A stretch of DNA of 64,000 nucleotides from Dermacentor variabilis (Eukaryota > Arthropoda > Arachnida > Ixodida > Ixodidae). Within the stretch, counting starts at the first letter, position 1, and each line of letters begins with the position of its first letter. The translations under genes and the position numbers were made by a program. Positions 56,216-64,000 of the stretch are shown piece by piece. Location of the stretch: contig NC_134572.1 in the NCBI RefSeq assembly GCF_050947875.1, positions 120,523,105 through 120,587,104 on the forward strand, written 5' to 3'. The notes under the pieces were generated by a model. That model was not told the DNA's origin. It searched no databases and saw nothing but the letters and a program-made list of their open reading frames with translations.

Positions 56216-56678
56216 AGCAACGGAAGAAATGAAAACCGAAAGGAGGCGGAAGTGAGAAAATATCTTTCCAAATGGTAATTTTTTTTCACTTGCTGATGGC
56301 GAATGGACATCTGTTGCTGCACTGGAAAAGGCACATATGACAAAGATACGGCAGAAGGAGCGTGCGCCTCCCCCTCTACCTCGTCTTTCGCTTTGGCCTG
56401 TTTTCTTTCGCACAATGACGTATCTGAAGATGGTGTCATATCTTTGCTGTTATTATACCTGCTACCCGTGATTTTGTTTTTATATTTTATGCATGCAGTA
56501 GAAGTAAAAAGGTAACGCATAATCACGGAGCAGCTAGATTGTAAAAAAAAATTGAACCATATCTACAAGAAATGCAGTGGTAGTGAAATTCGCATCAGAT
56601 TTTCGAGCAGTATGGTGCTATGTCTCAACACCACCAATGCGTTCATTCGACGTCTGCCAAAGGCCCGCCCATTCGTCA

Positions 56679-56833
56679 GCGCCTATGCAGACGTCAACGC
56701 AGCGTGGTCACCGATTATTCACGGGTCCAAAAAAGGACACCACTCCACCATTACCTGGTAGTCTGAGCTAAGCATGAAAGCGGGGCCCCCATCTAATGCT
56801 CCCAAACAACAGCAGCGACCTGGGATTCCCAGG
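56679..56833 (+). repeat. Diverged direct duplication, copy A
   Basis: AGCGCCTATGCAGACGTCAA, CGCAGCGTGG, CACCATTACCTGG, GCCCCCATCTAATG and CAGCGACCTGGGATTCCCAG recur in the same order at 57046-57186. The copies differ by scattered substitutions and a short deletion. Confidence 0.65.
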
Positions 56834-56840
56834 TAATTAG

Positions 56841-57002
56841 GCTTAATGAAAAGAGCGCTACGAAGACGCGGACTAAAAGAACATGTACGACGGACAAGGC
56901 GCCTTGTCCGTCGTACGTGTTGTTCTTTTAGTCCACGTCTTCGTAGCGCTCTTTTCATTAAGTATGCAGAACCAACTTGCCCACATCAAGCTTTGCTGCT
57001 TC
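56841..57002 (-). mobile_element. Head-plus-hairpin retroposon, copy 2
   Basis: A 162-bp insertion flanked by an exact 9-bp direct repeat GGTAATTAG (56832-56840 and 57003-57011). On the minus strand a 40-bp head (57002-56963) contains AAAGCTTGATGTGGGCAAGT and ends TGCATA. The arm starting CTTAATGAAAAGAGCGCTAC (56962-56901) is followed without a loop by its inverted copy (56900-56842). The second arm ends one base before the target duplication. The arms are near perfect, with a 3-nt indel and few mismatches. There is no ORF. Confidence 0.75.
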
Positions 57003-57045
57003 GGTAATTAGACGTTTGCGACTAGTCAAACCACCACCTCTACAT

Positions 57046-57186
57046 CAGCACCTATTCAGAGGTCAACGCAGCGTGGACAAAAAAGGCCACCAATCCCACC
57101 ATTACCTGTCAGCCTAAACTAAGGATGAAGGGTGGCCCCATCCAATGGTACCAAATAACGACGGCGACTTCGGATTCGCAGGTTGC
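57046..57186 (+). repeat. Diverged direct duplication, copy B
   Basis: The partner of 56679-56833; about 14 bp present in copy A (ACCGATTATTCACGGGTC region) are missing here. Confidence 0.65.
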
Positions 57187-58320
57187 TATCCTGCATCATA
57201 TGCCAAACCAACTAGCTTCGGAGGCAGGGTTACTGCAGAGCGTTGGGAGCATGGGCGTGGTAACACAATGAATCCGACGTCTGTGATTGGCTGCTGAACA
57301 CTTTTCAGATTCTTTAGTCGACTCGCCTAGGATAGATGACGGTATTAAAAGCGAAGACTTATCGAGAAGGGGGACAGATGGTCGTGATATGAAATGAGAC
57401 GTTCAACCTTCTCCTGCATTGAATGTGCTCCCGTAACTGGACCCATGTAACAAATCTAATAGACCTTTTTTCTTTCATTCCTACAACCTGACGTAGCTTT
57501 CGATGGACTTGCTGCATTCCTTGCCCTAACGCCACCCTAAGCCACAACAATCGACACGACTGCGCCTACGCAGCTACTTTCTGGCGATGGTTAGCAAAGT
57601 TTATGAAGCTAGAAGCTGGAAGCTTCTTTAATATGATCGTATGTGATGGATGGCGAATAAATGTAGTATGCTAAAAGAAATCAACGTTAGGACCAAGTGA
57701 ATAAACCGAGGAAGTCAGTTACTATACACGTGTGTTTTTGTGTGCGTGGGGAGGGGAGGGTATCTGCGCCTTCTCTCTCAGCATCAAGCATAAACATGCA
57801 GTATTAAGCTTTTCCTTTTCCTCTACAGCCTTGTGTGTATATCCAGCTTATTTCTTGTGAGCAAGCGTTTATTCTGCATGGTCAATAGTTATAGATCCAT
57901 AGTTAGCGCGCCTAGTGATTGTGGTGGTCTCCTTCCTTGTTCCTGATGTTCTCTGGTGCATTATGCGACAATAACCGACCAAGAAGCCCAAACAAGTTTT
58001 CACGAATTGCTACATGCAGTCCCTATAGCAATATTTTTTTGCAGTGACACCTCTATGCTCAACTAAAGCGAACATTTACGAAGCTAAATGAATGTTTAAA
58101 GCAATTCATTGTTTTATTCGATTTTCAGCTTCGATTTTATTCAGCCTAGATAAACCGTCATTTCTGGAACTTCAAAAATGTCAGTGTTGAATACGTTGTC
58201 TTCCTTCTCACTTGCATGTGGTAACCAAAAAATTGGAGGACGTTAATTCTTCGCCTTTAAGAGAGGAACGGGACGCAAAGATCTCTGACTGTTTCTCACA
58301 CTTCCCGGCAACTGCAGCTT
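57187..58320. other. No recognised feature
   Basis: Short ORFs only; no motif or repeat supported. Confidence 0.5.
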
Positions 58321-58325
58321 CATCA

Positions 58326-60447
58326 TCAGCCTATTTTATGTCCACTGCAGGACGAAAGCTTCTCGCTGCGGTCTCCGATTACCTCTCTCCTGAGCCAACC
58401 GATTCCAGCTAGCGCCTGCGAATTTCTTAATTTAATCACGCCACCCAGTCTTCTGCCGTCCTCGATTGCGCTTCCCTTCCCTTGGCACCCATTCTGTAAG
58501 CCGAATGGTCCGCCGGTTATCCTACGCCTTACATGACCTGCCGTGCTCCATTTCTTTCTCTCAATGTCAATAAGAATATCGGCTATGACTATTTGAGCTC
58601 GGATCCACATCGCTCTCTTCCTGTCTCTCAACGTTATGCCTAACATTACTCGTGCCGTAGCTCTTTCCGCGGTTCTTTACTTGTTTTTGAGCTTCTTTGT
58701 CAGTCGAAGTTTCTGCCTCATATGTAAGCACGGGTAGAATAGATTGATTGTACACCTTTCTTTTTAGAGATAATGGTAAGCTTCCAGACATTATCTGACA
58801 ATGTCTGCCGAATGCGTTTCAATCCATTTTCATTCTTCTTTAAATTTTCTTCTCATGATCAGGGTTCCCGGTTAGTAATTGACCTAGGCAAACGTACTCC
58901 TTCACAGGCTCTAGAGGCTGACTGGCGATCCTGAACTATTGTTCTCTTGCGCAGCTATTGTGCTTCATCTTTGTATTCTGCATACTAATCTTCAACCCCA
59001 CTCTAATACTCTCTCTGCTAAGTCCTTAATCATTTGTTGTAACTCGTCCCAAGTTTTGCAGAACAAGACAATGCCATCTGCAAATCGAAGGTTGCTGAGA
59101 TATTCCCCGTTGTTCCGTAATTCTCAGCCTTCCCAGTTTCATATATTCAATACTTCTTCTAAGCACGCAGTGAATAGCATTATAGAGATTGTGTCTCCTT
59201 GTCTGATCCAGTTCTTTATAGGTATCTTCCTACATTTCTTGTGGAGGATTAAGCTAGCTGTGGAATGTCTGCAGATACTTTCCAACATATTTATATAAGC
59301 TTCCTGTACTTCTTGATTACGTAATGCCTCTATGACTGCTGGTATCTCTACTGAATCGAATGCCTTTTCGTAATCTCCGAAAGCCATACAAGACGCTGAT
59401 TGTACTCTGCCGATTTCTCGATTACCTGATTGATGACATGGATGCGATTCATTGTAGAGTATCCCTTCCTGAAACCGGACTGTTCCCTTGTTGCACTAAA
59501 GTCCACTGTTTCCCTTATTCCATTGGAGATATTCTTGGAGAATATTACTTTTAATACTGTAAGTAAGCTAAGGAGCCTATGATTTTTCCATTCTTTAATG
59601 TATCCCTTTTTGTGTATTAGTATAATGTTGGTGTTCTTCCAGTTCTTTGGGACCCTTGAAGCCGATACACAGTTTGTATAAAGGGTCGCTAGTTTTTCAA
59701 GCTTTATCTCTCCTCCATGTTTGATTAAATCTACTGGTAGTCGATTTTCTCCTGCCGCGTTTCTCCGTTTCATGTCTTGCAAGGCCTTCTAACTTCATCG
59801 CTATGTATAGAAGGAGTCTCTGTAACCTCTCCATTACGATTTTGAGTGAAGGTGTCGTGGCATGCTTTTCGTAAAGTACACGTCAGTATAGAATTCTTCC
59901 GCTGCTTTTACTATATTTTGGAAATGGCTGATGATGTTACGCTGCTTCTGATTCACTACATACATCTTGGTTTGTCTGATGCCACGTTACTTTCTCACTG
60001 ATTTCAGGCTCGATCCATTATTTATGGCATCCTCAGTCTTTGTCACGTTATAATTTCCAATATCCCTTATTTTCTCCTTGTTGATTAGTTCTGACAGTTC
60101 CGCGGATTATATCTGATCTCTTGAGCTGGACATTTCCATTCTTTGTCGCTACTTTATTACGTCCTTTGTTACCTGGGAGAGCTTACCTACTGGTTGCCTT
60201 GGTAGCTTACCTCCCACTCAATGGCTGCTTCTGAAGCCAGCCTAGTCACGGTTTCATTCATTGCCTCTATGTCATCTTCATCTTTCTGTTCTAAGGCTGC
60301 ATATTTGTTTGCAATTGCCAACCTGAATTGGTCTGCTTTTACCCTTACTACGTCTAGGTTAGCATGTTTCTCTTTGATCAATTTTGCTTTTAACCTCAGT
60401 AATGTATGATTTGAGGTCATGTAGGCCACACTGACCTGGAGAAGCAA
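58326..60447 (-). pseudogene. Old RTE: linker, reverse transcriptase and C-terminus
   Basis: The linker DQFRLAIANKYAALEQ (60187-60447) is followed by GENRLPVDLIKHGGEIKLEK, TNIILIHKKGY and SGFRKGYSTMNRIHVINQ (59348-59782). Next comes GDYEKAFDSVEIPAV, the first catalytic Asp, and IRQGDTISIMLFTACLEEVL (59139-59387). The catalytic FADD block reads LRFADGIVLF (about 59065-59100), so the second Asp is Gly. The C-terminal part at 58326-58791 (SLPLSLKRKVYN, AGHVRRRITGG) is in other frames. Confidence 0.8.
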
Positions 60448-61150
60448 AGTAGAAGGTTGAGTCTAAAAATTAATCTGCAGAAAACTAAAGTAATGATTAA
60501 CAGTCTACGAAGAGAACAGCAGTTCACGATAGGTAGCGAGGCACTGGAAGTGGTAAGGGAATACATCTACTTAGGGCAGGTAGTGACCGCGGATCCGGAT
60601 CATGAGACTGAAATAATCGGAAGAATAAGAACGCGCTGGGGTGCGTTTGACAGCCATTCTCAGATCATGAACAGCAGGTTTCCAATATCGCTCCAAAGAA
60701 AAGTGTATAACAGCTGTGTCTAACCAATACTCACCTACGGGGCAGAAACCTGGATGCTTACGAAAAGGGTTCTACTTAAATTGAGGAGGATGCAACGAGC
60801 TATAGAAAGAAGAATGATGCGTGTAACGTTAAGGGATAAGAAAATCGCAGATTGGGGGAGGGAACAAACGCGAGTTAACGGCGTCTTAGTTTAAATCAAG
60901 AAAACGAAATGGGCATGGGCCGGACATGTAATGAGTAGGGAAGGTAACCGATGGTCATTAAGTGTTACGGATTGGATTCCAAGAAAAGGGAAGCGTAGCA
61001 GGGGGCGGTAGAAAATTAGGTGGGCGGATCAGATTAGGAAGTTTACAGGGACAGCATGGCCACAATTAGCACATGACCGGGGTAGTTGGAGTAGTAGGGG
61101 AGAGGCCTTTGCCCTGCAGTGGGCGTGGCCATGCTGCTGATGATGATGAC
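60430..61150 (+). mobile_element. RTE LINE fragment, 5'-truncated, plus strand
   Basis: Starts at CACTGACCTGGAGAAGCAAAG and matches the element at 44529-47597 from residue about 752 to its end, including the GATGATGATG tail (61138-61150). Within it, 60457-60723 is open (SLKINLQKTKVMINSLRREQ, YIYLGQVVTADPDHETEI). A TAA then interrupts the frame at 60721. It retains the base whose loss causes the frameshift in the larger copy. It is inserted into the endonuclease/RT linker of the old minus-strand RTE, just after CSDH. Confidence 0.8.
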
Positions 61151-61392
61151 TGTATGATCACTGCATTTTACCCTAGCTAATACTTCTACATCCTACACTT
61201 TGCTGATATCAGCAAAAAGTGAGAAGTCTATTTCATTTCTTGTTTCACCATTAGGGCTTTTCGGGTCCACTTCCTGTTGCTATGTCCACTTTCTGCGGTT
61301 CCTGAACAAGGTGGTCATTATTCGTAGCTTATTTTTTTCCGCGAATTCTACCAGCACCTCTCCTGAACTGTTCCTAGAACGCACGCCGTAGT

Positions 61393-61405
61393 TGCCAATT
61401 GCTTG
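61393..61405 (+). repeat. Target-site duplication of hairpin insertion, left
   Basis: TGCCAATTGCTTG, repeated exactly at 61905-61917. It encodes part of QAIG in the old RTE (minus strand). Confidence 0.85.
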
Positions 61406-61904
61406 ACATGAAAACTGTTTACAGCGCAAACACATGCAACCACAAAGTATATATAAGGGACAGGACACAAGCGCTGTTGCAAGAAGAGGGAAGAACACAG
61501 AAGGAAGGGCCCACTGAACAAGAAAGGTACTTCATTAAAACTTCTTTCTGGGCGAGTTGGTGCATACTTGACATGAAAACTGTTTACAGCGCAAACACAT
61601 GCAACCACAAAGTATATATAAGGGACAGGACACAAGCGCTGTTGCAAGAAGAGGGAAGAACACAGAAGGAAGGGCCCACTGAACAAGAAAGGTACTTCAT
61701 TAAAACTTCTTTCTGGGCGAGTTGGTGCATACTTGACATGAAAACTGTTTACAGCGCAAACACATGCAACCACAAAGTATATATAAGGGACAGGACACAA
61801 GCGCTGTGTCCTGTCCCTTATATATACTTTGTGGTTGCATGTGTTTGCGCTGTAAACAGTTTTCATGTCAAGTATGCACCAACTCGCCCAGAAAGAAGTT
61901 TTAA
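61406..61904 (-). mobile_element. Head-plus-hairpin retroposon, copy 3, with 165-bp tandem units
   Basis: The largest member. Read on the minus strand it starts with a head (TTAAAACTTCTTTCTGGGCG then AGTTGGTGCATA). This is followed by CTTGACATGAAAACTG and an arm ending GGACAGGACAC. A 7-nt loop separates the arm from its exact inverted copy: 61698-61798 pairs perfectly with 61806-61906 over 101 bp, extending two bases into the flanking duplication. After the inverted copy come two more inverted units, giving a period of exactly 165 bp on the plus strand (unit starts at 61402, 61567 and 61732). The insert is flanked by a 13-bp target duplication. ORFs across it (for example 61399-61968) are repeats, not genes. 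Confidence 0.8.
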
Positions 61905-61917
61905 TGCCAATTGCTTG
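61905..61917 (+). repeat. Target-site duplication of hairpin insertion, right
   Basis: TGCCAATTGCTTG, identical to 61393-61405. Confidence 0.85.
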
Positions 61918-62690
61918 TTCACCAGCCTGCTTTTCCCCCACTTTTTCATTGAAGTCGCCAATGACTAAAGCATACAGAGTTTGCACTTTTCGCATCGCCA
62001 ATTCAACATCTTCATAAAACTGTTCTTTTTCTTCATCATCATGACTGGAGGTTGGCGTGTAAATTTGTACTACCTTTATTCTACACCTTCTATTCAGCTT
62101 TATTCGGACTACTCTACCCTCTTATTCTAGCTGTAGATTTTTTCAATGTTGTCCGCTATGTACTCATGGATGAGGAATCCTACTCCCAACTTCTCCTTAT
62201 CTGGTAGTCCTCTACATCAGAGGAAGCGGCGATTTGTCAGCTCTGTGTAAGCCTCACCAGTTCTTCTAACCTCACTCAGGCCAATGGCATCCCAAACAAT
62301 GCCTGATAGTTCCTCAAAGAGTCCTGCTATGCTAGCGTCACTCGTGAGGGTACGGGTGTTAAACATTACAAAAGTCATTTCCCATTGGCGGCCTGCCCGG
62401 GTCCAGAGATTCTTAGCACCCTCTGTTGCATTACAGGTCTGACCACCAGCTTGGTCAGGTGCTCATCTGATGCTGGGGACTTAGGGTCATTGGTTAGTCG
62501 AATGAGTCATTTGCGAGTGAGTGATCGAATACTGCACCATGGAGGCCGATTACTGTTCAGGTGAGGGAGTGTCCTGTTGAAGCTTAGTGGGTCTTCCTAA
62601 TTTGGTCGTACCTGGATTAGTATAGCCGCACTGGCTCTATGCGTTTTTGCCGGTGTCAGGCGGCACTCCAAGACTGACACCGGCTACGTA

Positions 62691-63599
62691 TTCCGAGGGT
62701 ACGCATGCTCCTGGGTACGTATTAACAAAGTTTTACAGTTCCATTTTATTGCTCGCAATCCTTTGTTTAGGTGAAGTGCAGAATGAACAACTCACAATAA
62801 AAGTACAGCAAATTGATTACACTTAAGATTTTGATTGCTGCGCTAGTTCTAGAGTCAATTGCCACTCCGACCTTTCTGAGGAAGTATTTGCCAGAGACCT
62901 GCTCATGGCACTGTCCATTGGGAGGCTGAGCACACCTCGCCACTAGAACTACTGGATGTGTGCCTTTTTGGCCCTGCTAAACTCTTTTACACTTTGCATT
63001 GCTATGTCGGAGCGTAAATAAAGGCACCCAACATAACTTTCGTAAGCTTGGCTTGCTTAGAACTACCATCTACAGCTCGTCTATCAGCTGCCGAGAAATT
63101 TCTTCGTCAAGTAGACGTTCCAACATAAGACAGCTGAACTCTGCTTGAATGTCATCCACAGTATAATCCATATTTTGCCCATCTACAAGCGGCAGTGCTG
63201 CTGTAATTGAGCACGATCATGCCACTGTCCAAGTCATCGTTGGCTTTGAATACAACACAATACATTTAGCGTTGCGAGAAGTGCAGCGCGAATAGGCGAG
63301 GTGCAGCTGTTATAGCTACTTCATGAAACAACATTCATTGCGCTCGTGGGTTTTGACCACAGAACATGAAAAATCGTGAAAACATACGGTGTCATTCCGG
63401 AACTTGATCCTAAACACATCGAAACCCGCGATAACAAAATCCCTCGACAATAAAATATTTTCGTATGCCCTGGGAACGCCCATACGACTCATTGCTTTTC
63501 GTACCTCTCAACAAAAAAAAATGGCGCTGTGCTACAGTCGCACATCAACGCAATTTGCCGGAACGTAACCCCACAAGGCGAGCAGACTCCAAAATGTGC
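62691..63599. other. No recognised feature
   Basis: AT-rich sequence after the RTE 5' end with no domain, repeat or RNA gene seen. Confidence 0.45.
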
Positions 63600-63614
63600 T
63601 CAAACGCAATTTAA

Positions 63615-63944
63615 TTGCACTACAATTGTGTAAAACACCACCACGTTACACTTTCGCCGGGGCCGCCATTTTTCTTTACTAAAACAACCAAGCACCGGAA
63701 GCGATCGCACCAGAAACATGTAATGGCCGCCATATTGTTGGCTGATCACCCGTTTGAAGCGGCAGTGCGTTGCTACCGGCATGTGACGACGGTTTTTGCA
63801 CGCCTAGTGCAGTGTGCAATGTGCGCCTTCGCGAGACAAATGCAGCAAGAGCAAGGAAATCCACGTGCCACAAACGCCGAATTCTTTATGGCGATTGAGA
63901 TGGCGCTCGCAGCATGGAGTGCCACACAGTGGGCTGCGATTTAG
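63615..63944 (+). CDS. Unrecognised small ORF at the right edge
   Basis: 109 codons; an internal ATG at 63724 lies within the second GCCGCCAT-containing motif. The part from there reads MAAILLADHPFEAAVRCYRH, then FARLVQCAMCAFARQMQQEQ and FFMAIEMALAAWSATQWAAI, which is alanine-rich and helix-like. It resembles nothing I can name. It could be the first exon of a gene that continues beyond the window, part of a DNA transposon, or a chance ORF. Confidence 0.3.
   Translation: MHYNCVKHHHVTLSPGPPFFFTKTTKHRKRSHQKHVMAAILLADHPFEAAVRCYRHVTTVFARLVQCAMCAFARQMQQEQGNPRATNAEFFMAIEMALAAWSATQWAAI
63655..63740 (+). promoter_or_regulatory. Two YY1-like motifs, possible promoter
   Basis: GGCCGCCATTTTT (63661-63673) and GGCCGCCATATTG (63725-63737) both match the GCCGCCATNTT consensus bound by YY1/Pleiohomeotic proteins, which is often found just downstream of transcription starts. 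Local GC content rises. Transcription evidence is needed to call a promoter. Confidence 0.35.
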
Positions 63945-64000
63945 CGCTCGTCCGGAAATACGCATTCCTTGCTTCAAGAACGCTAGTTTTGGTGCATGTA

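Larger units (their letters stand above)
61200..62470 (-). pseudogene. Old RTE: endonuclease domain, split by hairpin insertion
   Basis: From its N-terminus it reads GGQTCNATEGAKNLW (about 62400-62450), MFNTRTLTSD (Asn), LSEVRRTGEAY (Glu) and VVQIYTPTSSHDDE. ALVIGDFNEKVGEKQAGEQAIG ends at the hairpin insertion. On the other side it continues NYGVRSRNSSGEVLVEFAEK and LRIMTTLFRN, then SPNGETRNEIDF and VKCSDH. The frame is unbroken across the insertion when one copy of the 13-bp duplication is counted. Confidence 0.8.
58321..62690 (-). mobile_element. Old RTE LINE, near full-length, with two nested insertions
   Basis: A minus-strand RTE copy. The 3' end is CATCATCAGCC on the plus strand at 58321, and similarity to the RTE 5' region extends to about 62560-62690. 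Without the plus-strand RTE fragment (60430-61150) and the hairpin insertion (512 bp including one duplication) it measures about 3.1 kb, matching the element at 44529-47597. It has many stops and frame changes. A GC-rich 11-bp inverted repeat (GCCGGTGTCAG at 62649-62659 with CTGACACCGGC at 62674-62684) lies near its presumed 5' end. Confidence 0.85.

Noticed and set aside
55884..56255. 123-codon plus-strand ORF with hydrophobic start
   Set aside because: About half lies in an imperfect hairpin repeat (56066-56215); the hydrophobic start alone is weak evidence.
61402..61806. CRISPR-like or satellite array
   Set aside because: Period is 165 bp with no unique spacers, and the host is clearly eukaryotic; target duplication shows a mobile insertion.
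61348..62001. Long ORFs with three repeated protein modules
   Set aside because: They run through the 165-bp tandem/inverted insertion; only the last part belongs to the RTE endonuclease.

Overview
This is eukaryotic, AT-rich, gene-poor DNA, most probably from a hard tick (Ixodidae). The inference rests on a tRNA-derived SINE of the Ruka type present in eight full or partial copies, on the mix of non-LTR retrotransposons (RTE, I-like with RNase H, CR1/L2-like), and on long introns or intergenic stretches with no exons. There are no operons, no CRISPR array, no rRNA and no believable functional tRNA. No confident host protein-coding gene was found; the best candidates are a short cysteine-rich exon-like ORF (33589-33813) and a short ORF beside two YY1-like motifs at the right edge (63660-63944).

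Layout. 1-4025: a reverse-transcriptase remnant, then a minus-strand CR1/L2-like LINE ending in a TTTA/AAAT tail. The LINE ORF is split at a TTAA by a 1.9-kb piggyBac-like transposon (1123-3014); joining the flanks restores the LINE frame. 4026-24198: mostly unique or unrecognised DNA with scattered SINEs, microsatellites, an inverted hammerhead-containing Penelope-type repeat (7150-7356) and a head-plus-hairpin insertion with a 10-bp target duplication (17391-17568). 24199-28890: a possible solo LTR, an I-like LINE in two oppositely oriented pieces, a tick-type repeat and a plus-strand CR1/L2-like LINE. 28891-41400: largely unrecognised, with a 145-bp tandem repeat, two TA arrays flanking an RTE 3' end, and two RNase H remnants.

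41408-48120: a minus-strand Ty3/gypsy element with 114-bp LTRs, most of gag deleted, carrying a plus-strand, nearly intact RTE element (44529-47597) inserted with an 8-bp target duplication. 48412-52870: a minus-strand I-like LINE with endonuclease, RT, RNase H and the end of ORF1. 52871-58320: unrecognised DNA with two more hairpin elements and a diverged direct duplication. 58321-62690: an old, about 3.1-kb minus-strand RTE copy interrupted by a plus-strand RTE fragment and by a 512-bp hairpin/tandem insertion with a 13-bp target duplication. 62691-64000: unrecognised, with a possible promoter at the edge.

The most unusual signal is a set of short insertions (17391-17568, 56841-57002, 61406-61904; probably 56066-56215) that share a roughly 40-bp head with a core like GGGC-AGTT-GG-TGCAT-CTT. 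The head is followed by a near-perfect palindrome whose second arm stops at or beside the target-site duplication. The arm sequences differ between copies while the architecture is constant. This looks like a family of copy-back or self-primed retroposons that I do not recognise by name.
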